Shown: positions 9,470-18,570 of the stretch, piece by piece
Position numbering within the stretch: position 1 is the stretch's first letter
Layout: each line of letters starts with the position of its first letter
NCBI RefSeq assembly: GCF_000332645.1
Contig: NZ_AMXN01000002.1
Span: 62,001 to 126,000, forward strand
Direction: 5' to 3'
From: Bacillus inaquosorum KCTC 13429
GTDB lineage: Bacteria > Bacillota > Bacilli > Bacillales > Bacillaceae
Length of the DNA: 64,000 nucleotides
Position numbers and translations under genes: made by a program
Notes under the pieces: model-generated
What the model saw: the letters and a program-made list of their open reading frames with translations, nothing else
What the model was told of the DNA's origin: nothing
Database searches by the model: none

Positions 9470-10369
9470 CTAATGTGTGTATTCTTCAGATGCGCATATT
9501 GCCAGCGCAATGGAATACAGTTTATTTTCAGCGGAGTCCGCTCTGCTCGTTAAGGCAATCGGCGCTTTTGCTCCTGTAATTACAGCCGCCACGCTGGCCT
9601 TCGCAAAATAAATCAGTGATTTATATAAAATATTGCCGGCCTCAATTGTTGGGACGAGAAGGATATCAGCGCTGCCCGCTACATCTCCCGAAATCTTTTT
9701 CTGGGCTGCGGCAATTTGTGATACTGCGTTATCCAAAGCAAGCGGTCCATCAACAATGCAGCCTTTGATTTGGCCTCTTTTGTACATTTGAGCAAGAGCA
9801 GCTGCATTCACTGTCGCTTCCATTTTCGGGTTCACCGTTTCAACTGCTGCCAGAGCTGCTGCTTTTGGCATATTGTTCCCTACTGCGTGGGCCACATGAA
9901 CGGCATTTTGCAAAATCTGCCGAAGCTCTTCCAGCGAAGGGGCAATATTCATTGCCGAATCTGTCACAAACATCAATCTGTCAAAGTCCGGTATATCAAA
10001 CACAGCCACGTGGGAAAGGATACTGGATGACCGAAGCCCCTCCTGTCTGTTCAACACCGCTTTAAGCAAAACAGAAGTCGGCACATTGCCTTTCATTAAA
10101 ACATCCGCTGATTTGTGATGCACAGCACGAACCGCTAATTTTGCCGATTCCTCAGGCGTATCGGCATGAACGATTTCCACTTGATGCCCTTGCATAGATG
10201 CTGTCAGATCGTTCAGTTTTTTGCTGTCGCCCGTTAACAAAAAACGAGCGGATAGATGCTCGGCTGCCAGCTTTACTGCCCGGATCACTTCCTCATCCTC
10301 AGCATGGGCAACCGCAATGGTCTTGTTTTTGTACATCGACGCTTTGCCGATTAAATCTTTCAGCTTCAT
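9470..10369 (-). CDS. ptb: Phosphate (branched-chain acyl/butyryl) transferase
   Basis: A 299-residue protein of the phosphate acetyl/butyryltransferase family. The segments [51 protein letters not shown] and the C-terminal [13 protein letters not shown] are characteristic. It exchanges CoA for phosphate on butyryl and branched-chain acyl-CoA, feeding Buk. It is the first gene of the bkd operon. A sigma-54-type -24/-12 promoter lies upstream at 10406-10425, and the BkdR gene precedes that. AAAGGTGGTAACAG before the ATG provides the ribosome-binding site. Confidence 0.95.
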   Translation of the reverse strand: MKLKDLIGKASMYKNKTIAVAHAEDEEVIRAVKLAAEHLSARFLLTGDSKKLNDLTASMQGHQVEIVHADTPEESAKLAVRAVHHKSADVLMKGNVPTSVLLKAVLNRQEGLRSSSILSHVAVFDIPDFDRLMFVTDSAMNIAPSLEELRQILQNAVHVAHAVGNNMPKAAALAAVETVNPKMEATVNAAALAQMYKRGQIKGCIVDGPLALDNAVSQIAAAQKKISGDVAGSADILLVPTIEAGNILYKSLIYFAKASVAAVITGAKAPIALTSRADSAENKLYSIALAICASEEYTH

Positions 10370-10405
10370 CTGTTACCACCTTTCTTATTTCGACTCCGCC
10401 TTTTA

Positions 10406-10425
10406 TTATGCAAGTTCCATGCCAG
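10406..10425 (-). promoter_or_regulatory. Sigma-54 (SigL) -24/-12 promoter of the ptb-bkdB operon
   Basis: On the minus strand the sequence reads CTGGCATGGAACTTGCATAA. It fits the sigma-54 consensus YTGGCAC-N5-TTGCW, with the invariant GG and GC in correct register. It sits 37 bp upstream of the ptb start and downstream of bkdR, whose product is a sigma-54 activator. Transcription should therefore require BkdR and SigL. Confidence 0.93.
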
Positions 10426-10487
10426 CTCCTCACCTTGCTGTCATACCAGATGTAATGAAAAATCCGTGCAGATGTTTGCGTTTATTC

Positions 10488-10501
10488 TGCAAATTATTGC
10501 A
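10488..10501 (-). promoter_or_regulatory. Candidate BkdR upstream activating site (palindrome)
   Basis: The 14-bp palindrome TGCAA-ATTA-TTGCA overlaps the bkdR stop codon. Its centre is about 85 bp upstream of the -12 GC, a usual distance for an enhancer site. Its exact reverse complement recurs just upstream of the bkdR start (12620-12633). A further TTTGC half-site lies at 10475-10479. Assignment to BkdR is inference from position and repetition. Confidence 0.6.
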
Positions 10502-12572
10502 TGCCTTCATTTGCAAGGCCGTATTTATCCATTTTGTAATATAAATTCCGTATGCTGACACCGAGGGCTTTCGCTGTTTTTGTCCGGTTAAAATGATGCT
10601 TTTCGAGCGTTTGCTGGATTAAATGCGCTTCAAATTTTTCTACTGCGACAGACAGCTTTTCGCCTTCAATATCCGGAAAATCAAAACCTGTCCCCTGCTC
10701 TGTATCACTTTCTTTTTGTTCAAGTTCGAAAACAGGCAAGTGATCTTTTTCAATCCATTCCATATGCGGATTTAGAAATATCATGGCTCGTCCAAGGACA
10801 TTTTCCAGCTCGCGGACATTCCCAGGCCAATGGTACGCGGATAAGGTACGCACGGCTTGCTGTGAGAGCCCCTTTACATTCCTGCCGTAATCCCGGTTGA
10901 TCTTTTGGATAAGCCTGACGCTTAATGCCTCAATGTCTTCCAGCCGCTGCCGTAAAGGCGGGATGGAGATGGGATAGCGGTTGATCCTGTAATACAGGTC
11001 TTCGCGGAACGTTCCATCCGCCATCGCCTTTTCGATATTTACATTTGTCGCCGCGATTACTCTGACATTAACAGGGATTGCTTTCGTGCCGCCCACTCTG
11101 ACGATTTCTTTCTCTTGAAGGACGCGGAGCAATTTCGCCTGCATATTTTGTGTCAGCTCACCGATTTCATCTAAGAAAATACTGCCGTTATTGGCTTCTT
11201 CAAATAAGCCCTTTTTACCGCCTCGCTTCGCTCCTGAAAACGCACCATCCTCATAGCCGAACAATTCAGATTCGAGAAGGTTTTCAGAAAGGGCTGCGCA
11301 ATTCACGCGAATAAATTTATTGAATTTCCGGTCGCTTTCGTTATGGATGGCATGGGCGAACAGTTCTTTTCCTGTTCCTGATTCCCCGCGCAGCAAAATG
11401 GTAGCCGGCGTTTTCGCCCCTAGCTTCGCCTGCTCAAGCGCAACCAGCATTTGCTCGCTTGTGCCGATAATGTCGTCGAAAGTGTATTTCGCTTCAAGCG
11501 TGCGAATGATTTGTCTGGCCCGATTAAGCTCCGCAGTCAGCATTTTAATTTCAGACACATCATGAATCACACCGACGCTGCCTTTCAAAATCCCGTCTAC
11601 AATCACCGGAGCTACATTGACGATGACTTCTTTTTCATTGGGGCCGACCTTCATTCTGACACCGCGGACAGGGCGTCTTGTTTCAAGCACCTTTAAGTGC
11701 ATGCTTTCGCCTTCAGAAATATCAGTGTTTGCAGGCTTGCCGATGACTTCTTTTTCAGAAAGCCCCGTCATTTTCGTATATGCTTTATTGATCAAAAGGC
11801 CAATACCGTTTTCATCAACGACAGAAATCGCCTCATCGGAGGATTGAATAATCGCCTCCAGCATCGTACGGACCTGCTTTAAATTTGTCACTTCCTCTGC
11901 CAGCTCGACAGCATCGGTGATATCTTTAAACACACAAAGCGCCCCGAGCAGACGTCCGCCTTCATCAATAATCGGCAGCCTAGTGGTCACAATTTGCAAA
12001 TGATCGCCTAAAAGCTGCTTCTGGTTATATTCAGGCTCTCTCGTTTTTAAAATCCGCGGCATCTTTGTGCTCGGAATGACTTCTTTTATCGGTCGCCCGA
12101 TGACTTCCTCGCGTTTTTTCCCGACCATTTTTTCGGCCATATGGTTAAAGAGAATGATTTCTTCATTGATATCAATGAAAATCATTCCGTCATGAGTGGA
12201 ATTAAAAATTCTATCGTGTTTATATGTTTGCTCTTTCAGCATTTGAATCAGATGCTGCTTTTCTTCCATCAGCTGAAAAACGATGTACGCCATTTTTCCC
12301 GGCATGACAATGGTCTCTTCATGCTTTTCCTGAAGGAGTGCGTCAAACACGGCTTGATCGCCGGTGGTATGAATGACGATATCCGGTTTTTGTTGTATGT
12401 AAGGTTTCCAATCAGATGAAACGGCAATTCCATACCGTTCTGCTTCTTTCAATCCCGGCGCCTCGGGGTCTTTGTCAACCACGGCAATGATTTCTATGAC
12501 GGCTGTTTTGATCAAAATATGTAATAACGCCGTTCCCCTTTTGCCGGCACCTACAATCAGTACCTTTTGCAT
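10494..12572 (-). CDS. bkdR: BkdR, sigma-54-dependent activator of branched-chain amino acid catabolism
   Basis: A 692-residue enhancer-binding protein. Residues 1-75 look like a Rossmann nucleotide-binding domain ([17 protein letters not shown], then [11 protein letters not shown]). Two PAS domains follow, at about 115-230 ([15 protein letters not shown]) and 235-350 ([15 protein letters not shown]). The AAA+ domain covers about 365-600, with Walker A GESGTGKE and Walker [11 protein letters not shown]. The sigma-54 contact loop reads GAFSGA instead of the usual GAFTGA. A Fis-type helix-turn-helix closes the protein ([20 protein letters not shown]). It activates ptb-bkdB in response to isoleucine or valine, from published work as I recall. 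Candidate operators lie at both ends of the gene. Confidence 0.96.
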   Translation of the reverse strand: MQKVLIVGAGKRGTALLHILIKTAVIEIIAVVDKDPEAPGLKEAERYGIAVSSDWKPYIQQKPDIVIHTTGDQAVFDALLQEKHEETIVMPGKMAYIVFQLMEEKQHLIQMLKEQTYKHDRIFNSTHDGMIFIDINEEIILFNHMAEKMVGKKREEVIGRPIKEVIPSTKMPRILKTREPEYNQKQLLGDHLQIVTTRLPIIDEGGRLLGALCVFKDITDAVELAEEVTNLKQVRTMLEAIIQSSDEAISVVDENGIGLLINKAYTKMTGLSEKEVIGKPANTDISEGESMHLKVLETRRPVRGVRMKVGPNEKEVIVNVAPVIVDGILKGSVGVIHDVSEIKMLTAELNRARQIIRTLEAKYTFDDIIGTSEQMLVALEQAKLGAKTPATILLRGESGTGKELFAHAIHNESDRKFNKFIRVNCAALSENLLESELFGYEDGAFSGAKRGGKKGLFEEANNGSIFLDEIGELTQNMQAKLLRVLQEKEIVRVGGTKAIPVNVRVIAATNVNIEKAMADGTFREDLYYRINRYPISIPPLRQRLEDIEALSVRLIQKINRDYGRNVKGLSQQAVRTLSAYHWPGNVRELENVLGRAMIFLNPHMEWIEKDHLPVFELEQKESDTEQGTGFDFPDIEGEKLSVAVEKFEAHLIQQTLEKHHFNRTKTAKALGVSIRNLYYKMDKYGLANEGMQ

Positions 12573-12595
12573 CCCGTTACCCCTTTGTATGAAAA

Positions 12596-12635
12596 AATTT
12601 GCACACCTATTTATTCCGTTGCAATAATTTGCACA
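12596..12635 (-). promoter_or_regulatory. Repeat cluster upstream of bkdR: palindrome plus direct repeat
   Basis: The 14-mer TGCAATAATTTGCA (12620-12633) is the reverse complement of the palindrome upstream of ptb. AATTTGCACA occurs twice as a direct repeat (12596-12605 and 12626-12635), exactly 30 bp apart, about three helical turns. The cluster lies between the putative bkdR promoter and its start codon, where a bound protein would block transcription, so autorepression is possible. Confidence 0.55.
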
Positions 12636-12661
12636 ACCCTATGTTACCACGTTTTCTTCTC

Positions 12662-12690
12662 TTGACAAAATATTTTTTCCGCTGGACAAT
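12662..12690 (+). promoter_or_regulatory. yqzF promoter (sigma-A type), overlapping the divergent bkdR -35
   Basis: TTGACA (12662-12667), a 17-bp spacer and GACAAT (12685-12690) make a good sigma-A promoter reading right into yqzF. On the opposite strand TTGTCA (12668-12663) is followed after 16 bp by TAACAT, a plausible but weaker bkdR promoter. The two -35 boxes occupy almost the same bases. Confidence 0.6.
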
Positions 12691-12724
12691 AAAGGAAATG
12701 AAAAGATAAAGGAGTTTTCTGAGG

Positions 12725-12961
12725 ATGAGCCGACTTCTTGCGCTTTTGATATTAGTCCTCCCCGGCGCCATTTCCGCTTTAGGCATTAAACTGATGAGAG
12801 ATACGCTTTTCGGCCATACGATAAAGCCATTTGCAGCTCTTTGGCTCCAAGGTTTGTCAGGATTCATCTTTTTTGCGTTCGGCCTTTATGTGCTGGCCGG
12901 GTTCATTTTATACAGAGACAGAAAACGCAATCAAGTCAGCCCGCGATTCAGAAAACGATAG
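12725..12961 (+). CDS. yqzF: Small membrane protein YqzF (DUF2627 family)
   Basis: A 78-residue protein with two hydrophobic segments: residues 3-20 (RLLALLILVLPGAISALG) and about 37-62 (FAALWLQGLSGFIFFAFGLYV). The C-terminus is basic (RDRKRNQVSPRFRKR), probably on the cytoplasmic side. It matches the conserved Bacillus YqzF family of unknown function. AAAGGAG precedes the ATG by about 10 nt. It is transcribed divergently from bkdR, with overlapping -35 elements, and ends at a bidirectional terminator facing prpB. No function can be assigned from sequence. Confidence 0.88.
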   Translation: MSRLLALLILVLPGAISALGIKLMRDTLFGHTIKPFAALWLQGLSGFIFFAFGLYVLAGFILYRDRKRNQVSPRFRKR

Positions 12962-12965
12962 CTGC

Positions 12966-12995
12966 AAAAAAGCCGGAGAACGCCCCGGCTTTTTT
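12966..12995. terminator. Bidirectional terminator between yqzF and prpB
   Basis: AAAAAAGCCGG (12966-12976) and CCGGCTTTTTT (12985-12995) form a perfect 11-bp stem with an 8-nt loop and T tracts on both strands, between convergent genes. Confidence 0.9.
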
Positions 12996-13003
12996 GATCA
13001 AAA

Positions 13004-13909
13004 CTATTCGTCAGGCAAAACGGTTTTGGCAATCGTTTTATCTAACGCTTCATAGTCATAGTAAGAAATCGTATCGTACAGTTCTTTTCGTGTCTGCATA
13101 TCATGCAGGCCTTCTTTTTGCGAGCCGTGCTCCTGAATCAAACCAAACATCCGCTCATAAGCTTTTGCCGCCGCTCGAAGCGATGTGACAGGATAAATCA
13201 CCATGTGAAACCCCATATCTTCGAATTCATCGGCACGATAATACGGCGTTTTCCCAAACTCGGTCATATTCGCAAGGAGCGGAACGGAGATGCGCTCAGC
13301 AAACTGGCGGAATTCGTCCTCCTCCTGAAGCGCTTCCGGGAAAATCGCGTCCGCTCCAGCCTCAATGTAAGCCGCTGACCGTTTCATCGCGGCATCAAGC
13401 CCTTCCTGCGCCCTGGCATCAGTACGGGCAACAACGACAAGGGAGGGCGCCGCTTGTTTGATCGCTTTTATTTTTTGCGCCATCTCCTTTATCGGAACAA
13501 GCTGTTTGCCATTTAAATGCCCGCATTTTTTCGGAAGCTGCTGGTCCTCTATTTGAACGGCGGCTACTCTGGCTTCTAGCATCTCACGGGCGGTTCGGGC
13601 GGCATTTAACACACCGCCAAATCCCGTATCGATATCAACAAGCAGAGGCAGATCAGCTGCGCGCACAAGATCCTTGGCCCGATCAGCCATCTCTGCCGAC
13701 GTGATGATCCCTAAATCAGGAAGCCCCCTGCTGGCTGTATATGCCGCACCTGACAAATAAATAGCAGAAAAACCGGCCTCCTTCGCAAGCAAGGCGGCCA
13801 TTCCGTCATGAGCGCCGGGAATTTGCAGAATGTCCGGTGCTGACATCAGCTTGCGGAAACGTCCGGCAAGCTCCTCTTGTGACGATTGCTTATTGACGAT
13901 CCACGACAT
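13004..13909 (-). CDS. prpB: 2-methylisocitrate lyase (PrpB/MmgF)
   Basis: A 301-residue PEP mutase/isocitrate lyase superfamily enzyme. The catalytic loop reads KKCGHLNGK, the KKCGH signature with the active Cys. Metal-binding acidic residues are in LLVDIDTGFGG and IEDQ. It splits 2-methylisocitrate to pyruvate and succinate, the last step of the methylcitrate route for propionyl-CoA. It is the final gene of the mmg operon, 17 bp after prpD, and ends at a strong terminator. Also known as yqiQ or mmgF. Confidence 0.94.
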   Translation of the reverse strand: MSWIVNKQSSQEELAGRFRKLMSAPDILQIPGAHDGMAALLAKEAGFSAIYLSGAAYTASRGLPDLGIITSAEMADRAKDLVRAADLPLLVDIDTGFGGVLNAARTAREMLEARVAAVQIEDQQLPKKCGHLNGKQLVPIKEMAQKIKAIKQAAPSLVVVARTDARAQEGLDAAMKRSAAYIEAGADAIFPEALQEEDEFRQFAERISVPLLANMTEFGKTPYYRADEFEDMGFHMVIYPVTSLRAAAKAYERMFGLIQEHGSQKEGLHDMQTRKELYDTISYYDYEALDKTIAKTVLPDE

Positions 13910-13925
13910 GACACAAGTCCTCCTT

Positions 13926-15344
13926 TTACATGCAGAACATATCTACGAATTCATTTACGCGCATCGTTTGTAATGTCTCATAGTTAGTACAGTGCTCATA
14001 AATGTGTTTGTACTGTTTATCAGAAAAATGGGTTTTGAGATTGGCAGAAAACTTTTCCATCAGTTTCGGCACTGCCTCGTCTCTTCGAAAACGGTGGCCG
14101 AGCGGAAATTCACATTCCACCATCTCCGTGCTCGTTCCGTCTTTAAAATGAATTTGAACGGCGTTTGAAATGGAACGCTTGTCGGGTTTCAGGTAATCCT
14201 CGGTATATACTTTATTTTCAGTCACTTCCATTTTACCCCGAAGTTTATCTATTCTCGGATCAATCGCTGTTTCAGCCTCATAATGCTGCGCTGTGATATC
14301 ACCAAAAAGCAAACCGATTGCTGTGATGTATTGAAGGCAGTGATCACGATCTGCCGGATTGTGAAGCGGGCCTTTTTTATCAATGATTCGGATAGCGGAT
14401 TCATGCGTTCTGATGACAACACGGTCAATCTCATCAATCCGGTCCTTTACCTGCGGATGAAGAATGACAGCACACTCTGCCGCTGTCTGAGCGTGAAATT
14501 CCGCAGGATAAGACACTTTAAATAACACATTTTCCATAACATAAGCGTCTAGCGGGCGGGCGAGTTTGATCTCTTGCTTATTGAATAGAACGTCTTGGAA
14601 GCCCCATCCCGGTGCGCTCAAAGCTGTCGGATAACCCATTTCCCCTTTTAACGCCATCAGCGCCAAATGAACACCTCTGCTCGTTGCGTCTCCTGCCGCC
14701 CACGATTTGCGCGAGCCGGTATTCGGTGAATGCCGGTATGTCCTCAAGGCTGCATTGTCAATCCATGCATTCGAAAGCGCATTTTTGATTTCTTCCCTTC
14801 CGCCGCCCAAAAGCTTAGCTGCAACAGCAGCTGTCGCAACTTTAACAAACAGAACATGATCAAGGCCAACTCGGTTTAAGCTGTTTTCTAATGCCAGCAC
14901 ACCTTGAATCTCGTGTGCTTTGATCATCATTTCAAGTACGTCTCGTACCGTTAAAGGCTCTTTTCCTTCAGACAGTCTTACTCTCGATACATAATCGGCA
15001 ACGGCAAGGATTCCTCCCAGATTATCGGACGGATGCCCCCACTCCGCCGCCAGCCACGTATCATTGTAATCGAGCCAGCGGATCATGCAGCCGATATTAA
15101 ACGCTGCCCTCACAGGATCGAGAACATATGACGTTCCCGGTACTTTGCTTCCATTCGGCACAATCGTTCCGGGAACAATCGGGCCGAGCAGCTTTGTGCA
15201 TTCGGGATACCGGAGCGCCAAAATCCCGCAGCCCAGCGTATCCAGCAACACATGCCCTGCTGTTGTATACGCCTCGGAGCTTGTAATCTCTTTCTCAAGC
15301 ACATAGTCTGTGATTTCTTCAATGATATGATCCGTTTTCAGCAT
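13926..15344 (-). CDS. prpD: 2-methylcitrate dehydratase (PrpD/MmgE)
   Basis: A 472-residue MmgE/PrpD family protein. Segments such as [22 protein letters not shown] and [19 protein letters not shown] are typical of the family. It dehydrates 2-methylcitrate toward 2-methyl-cis-aconitate; in B. subtilis it has also been linked to citrate dehydration. The start at 15344 has AAAGGA 11 nt upstream. An ATG seven codons earlier directly follows the mmgD stop but has no visible ribosome-binding site. The C-terminus ends [10 protein letters not shown]. Confidence 0.94.
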   Translation of the reverse strand: MLKTDHIIEEITDYVLEKEITSSEAYTTAGHVLLDTLGCGILALRYPECTKLLGPIVPGTIVPNGSKVPGTSYVLDPVRAAFNIGCMIRWLDYNDTWLAAEWGHPSDNLGGILAVADYVSRVRLSEGKEPLTVRDVLEMMIKAHEIQGVLALENSLNRVGLDHVLFVKVATAAVAAKLLGGGREEIKNALSNAWIDNAALRTYRHSPNTGSRKSWAAGDATSRGVHLALMALKGEMGYPTALSAPGWGFQDVLFNKQEIKLARPLDAYVMENVLFKVSYPAEFHAQTAAECAVILHPQVKDRIDEIDRVVIRTHESAIRIIDKKGPLHNPADRDHCLQYITAIGLLFGDITAQHYEAETAIDPRIDKLRGKMEVTENKVYTEDYLKPDKRSISNAVQIHFKDGTSTEMVECEFPLGHRFRRDEAVPKLMEKFSANLKTHFSDKQYKHIYEHCTNYETLQTMRVNEFVDMFCM

Positions 15345-15365
15345 TCTACCAGTTCCTTTCATCAT

Positions 15366-16484
15366 TTATGATTCGGCCTGATGGCGCGGGCCCATATAGC
15401 TGACACGAGGACGGAAAAGGCGGTTATTGGAATGCTGCTCAATTACATGGGCGCATAAACCGGACGTTCTCGCGCTGAAAAAGACAGGCGTATACAAAGG
15501 AATCGGTATGCCAAGCATCCAGTACACCGGGGCAGCATAGTAATCCAAATTCGGGTAAAGCCCTTTTTCCTTCTCCATCAGCCGCTCGCCCGCTTCACAC
15601 ATCTCGTATAAACGATAGTCTCCGGCTTTATCGCATAATTGCTGCAGCGCTTCTTTCATTATGAGTGCTCTCGGGTCCATTTTTTTCATATACACCCGGT
15701 GGCCGAATCCCATAATTTTTTCTTTTCTTTTCAGTTTCGTTTGCAGAAGCTGCTCAAACTCGGACGGTGTTTTCGCATCCAAAAGCATATACATCACGGC
15801 TTCGTTTGCTCCTCCGTGAAGATTCCCTTTCAGGGAGGCGACAGCTCCTGTTAAAGCGCCATAAAGATCTGAATGTGTAGAAGCGATGACCCTGGCCGCA
15901 AATGTTGAATTCGGCATCTCATGCTCACTGTACAAGACGAGGGACCGATCAAAAATCTGCTCTTCCAGTGAGGACGGCAATTTCCCTGTCATCATGTATA
16001 GAAAATTTGCACTGTAGGATAGGGTTTGAAGCGGAAGAATCGGCTCTTTCTTATTGATGATCCTGTAGCTGGCAGCAGTGAGGGCAGGCATTTTCCCCAG
16101 AAGCTGATAGGCGCGTTCTTTGTTTGCAGAAGGAGACCGATCATCAATTTGCCGATCATAGCCGGCAAGTGCTGACAGTCCGGTCCGCAGGCTATCCATT
16201 GGATGAGTGTGCTCAGGGAGCAGCTCAAGCAGGCGGAGATGATCAGCCGGCAAGCTTGATGCGCTGTTTATTTTTCTTTCCAGCGTTTCCGTTTCACTTT
16301 CTTCCGGCAGCCTGCCCTCCAGCAATAAATGGACAAGCTCCAGGTAGCTTTTTGTTTTAGAAAGATCAATTAAATCATAACCTCGTATCAAAATCTGGCT
16401 GAACTGCGTGTCAAGATAAGAAATATGAGTTTCTGCCGCGATCACACCGTCCAAACCTGGAGAATAATGCTGTTTCTCCTCCAT
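15366..16484 (-). CDS. mmgD: 2-methylcitrate synthase / citrate synthase III (MmgD)
   Basis: A 372-residue citrate synthase family enzyme. Family residues are visible in LKGNLHGGANEAVMYML (active His) and IMGFGHRVYMKKMDPRA (second active His). It condenses propionyl-CoA or acetyl-CoA with oxaloacetate. I chose the ATG at 16484 because CGGAGG lies upstream; a start 15 codons earlier would overlap the end of mmgC without a ribosome-binding site. Its placement before prpD and prpB supports the methylcitrate role over a plain TCA-cycle role. Confidence 0.94.
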   Translation of the reverse strand: MEEKQHYSPGLDGVIAAETHISYLDTQFSQILIRGYDLIDLSKTKSYLELVHLLLEGRLPEESETETLERKINSASSLPADHLRLLELLPEHTHPMDSLRTGLSALAGYDRQIDDRSPSANKERAYQLLGKMPALTAASYRIINKKEPILPLQTLSYSANFLYMMTGKLPSSLEEQIFDRSLVLYSEHEMPNSTFAARVIASTHSDLYGALTGAVASLKGNLHGGANEAVMYMLLDAKTPSEFEQLLQTKLKRKEKIMGFGHRVYMKKMDPRALIMKEALQQLCDKAGDYRLYEMCEAGERLMEKEKGLYPNLDYYAAPVYWMLGIPIPLYTPVFFSARTSGLCAHVIEQHSNNRLFRPRVSYMGPRHQAES

Positions 16485-16515
16485 ATCCTCAACCTCCGTT
16501 TTGCGTTTTTGTCTA

Positions 16516-17655
16516 TCAGATTCCGCCAAGCAAATGCTTGGAAATAATCAGTCTTTGAATTTCGTTCGTCCCTTCATAGATTTGCGTCACCTTTGCATCG
16601 CGAAGCAGCCGCTCGACCGGATAATCCTTCATATAGCCGTATCCCCCGTAAATTTGGACGGCGTCTAACGCCGCCTTTACCGCGGAATCGGATGCAAATT
16701 GTTTAGCCATAGATGCTTCTTTTCCGCAGGCCAAGCCGCGGTTATGAAGGTCTGCCGCGTGATAAACAAGATGCCTTGCCGCCTCAGCCCTTGTCGCCAT
16801 GTCAGCCAGCTTAAACGATATGCCTTGATTGGCTGCGATAGGCCTTCCAAATTGCATTCTCTGTTTCGCGTAATGAACGGCATGCTCAAGCGCCGCCTCT
16901 GCAATCCCAAGCGCCTGTGCCCCAATGCCGATGCGGCCGACATTTAAATTCGCCATGGCAATGTGAAATCCATCCCCCTCTTTGCCAAGCAAATTTTCTT
17001 CAGGCACTTCTGCATTGTCAAAAATCAGTTCCGTCGTATTGGAGCCATAGAGCCCCAGCTTTTTTTCTTTTTTTCCAACGGTAAAACCAGGGGTGTTTTT
17101 TTCAACGATAAAAGCCGAAATCCCGTGCCTGCCTTGATCTGGAGCTGTTAAAGCAAACGTGATATAGATATCGGCGGCTCCGCCGTTCGTAATAAATATT
17201 TTCGATCCGTTTAATAGGTATTTGCCGTTCTTTTTGATTGCTACTGTGCGAAGGCTTCCGGCATCCGACCCCGAGTGAGGCTCCGTCAGCGCAAATGCGC
17301 CCAAATGGTCTCCTGAAGCGAGCTTCGGTATATATTTCATCTTCTGTTCTTCGTTGCCGAAGTACAGAATCGGATTTGTGCCGACTGAGGTATGAACGGA
17401 AAGAATGACACCGACAGCCGCGCTGATTTTAGAAATCTCATGAATCGCCAAAATATAAGAAACAATATCCGCCCCAGCGCCGCCGTATTGCTCCGGTACC
17501 GGTATTCCCATCAGACCATGTTCACCCATTTTTTTGATCAGCTGAGACGGAAATTCGTCCGTTTTCTCCATGATTTCCGCAGCAGGAGCAATTTCTTTTC
17601 GGGCAAAATCACGCACCATTTTTCGCATCATGACCTGCTCTTGGGTTATATGCAA
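16516..17655 (-). CDS. mmgC: Acyl-CoA dehydrogenase (MmgC)
   Basis: A 379-residue FAD-dependent acyl-CoA dehydrogenase. Signatures are GAFALTEPHSGSDAGS and YGGYGYMKDYPVERLLRDAKVTQIYEGTNEIQR, with the catalytic Glu in YEGTNE. It oxidises short acyl-CoA to enoyl-CoA in the mother cell. The start is probably TTG at 17655, with GGGGGTGG 5-6 nt upstream. GTG at 17664 would add three residues but lies too close to that Shine-Dalgarno. It follows mmgB by 27 bp and precedes mmgD by 31 bp. Confidence 0.93.
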   Translation of the reverse strand: MHITQEQVMMRKMVRDFARKEIAPAAEIMEKTDEFPSQLIKKMGEHGLMGIPVPEQYGGAGADIVSYILAIHEISKISAAVGVILSVHTSVGTNPILYFGNEEQKMKYIPKLASGDHLGAFALTEPHSGSDAGSLRTVAIKKNGKYLLNGSKIFITNGGAADIYITFALTAPDQGRHGISAFIVEKNTPGFTVGKKEKKLGLYGSNTTELIFDNAEVPEENLLGKEGDGFHIAMANLNVGRIGIGAQALGIAEAALEHAVHYAKQRMQFGRPIAANQGISFKLADMATRAEAARHLVYHAADLHNRGLACGKEASMAKQFASDSAVKAALDAVQIYGGYGYMKDYPVERLLRDAKVTQIYEGTNEIQRLIISKHLLGGI

Positions 17656-17682
17656 CTCGGCCACCCCCGGATGGAATTGACT

Positions 17683-18546
17683 TCAGGAAGTCCTCTCCTC
17701 ATATTGATAAAAACCGCGTCCGCTCTTTTTGCCAAGCCAGCCCGCTTTGACATATTTGCGAAGCAGCGGGCAAGGACGGTATTTGGAATCACCAAGGCCG
17801 GAATGAAGAACTTCCATAATCGATAAACACGTATCAAGCCCGATAAAATCCGCTAATGTAAGCGGCCCCATCGGATGATTCATGCCCAGCTTCATCACCT
17901 CGTCTATTGCCTCCGGCTTCGCCACTCCCTCATACACACAATAGATCGCTTCATTAATCATCGGAAGAAGAACGCGATTGGAAACAAACCCCGGAAAATC
18001 ATTAACTTCTACCGGTGTTTTCCCCATCTTTTCCGCTAATCCCATAACATCTAAGGCTGTTTCTTCTGACGTAGCCAAGCCGCGTATCACTTCTACCAGC
18101 TTCATCACAGGAACGGGATTCATAAAGTGCATGCCAATGACTCGGTCAGGCCGGTTTGTCACAGCAGCGATTTCTGTAATAGGCAAGGAGGATGTATTGC
18201 TGGCCAAAATCGTATGAGGCGGGCAAATGTGATCAAGTGTTTTAAACATCTCGGTTTTCGCTGTCATGTTTTCTGCGATAGCCTCAATCACAATGTCCGC
18301 ATGCTTTGCCTCCTCAAGCGTTTGAGAGAGCGAAATGCGGCTGATCACACTCTTTAATTCCGCTTCGGTCTTTCTTCCTTTCTCAGCATCACGGGTCAGC
18401 TGTTTCTTCAACCGCTTCAATCCTGCCTCCGCAGCCTCCGGGTTCACATCGTACATTCGCACATAAAAGCCTGCGTCAGCAGCTGTTTGAGCAATTCCGC
18501 TTCCCATCTGTCCTGCGCCAGCTACCATGATTTGTTTCATTTCCAT
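17683..18546 (-). CDS. mmgB: 3-hydroxybutyryl-CoA dehydrogenase (MmgB)
   Basis: A 287-residue NAD-dependent dehydrogenase. The N-terminal Rossmann motif is [19 protein letters not shown]. The catalytic region reads [20 protein letters not shown], with the active His in MHFMNP, and [18 protein letters not shown] follows. It interconverts 3-hydroxybutyryl-CoA and acetoacetyl-CoA. It is second in the mmg operon, 24 bp after mmgA, and works between MmgC and the MmgA thiolase. Confidence 0.95.
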   Translation of the reverse strand: MEMKQIMVAGAGQMGSGIAQTAADAGFYVRMYDVNPEAAEAGLKRLKKQLTRDAEKGRKTEAELKSVISRISLSQTLEEAKHADIVIEAIAENMTAKTEMFKTLDHICPPHTILASNTSSLPITEIAAVTNRPDRVIGMHFMNPVPVMKLVEVIRGLATSEETALDVMGLAEKMGKTPVEVNDFPGFVSNRVLLPMINEAIYCVYEGVAKPEAIDEVMKLGMNHPMGPLTLADFIGLDTCLSIMEVLHSGLGDSKYRPCPLLRKYVKAGWLGKKSGRGFYQYEERTS

Positions 18547-18570
18547 TCAAATCCCCTTTTTCGTCATGTT

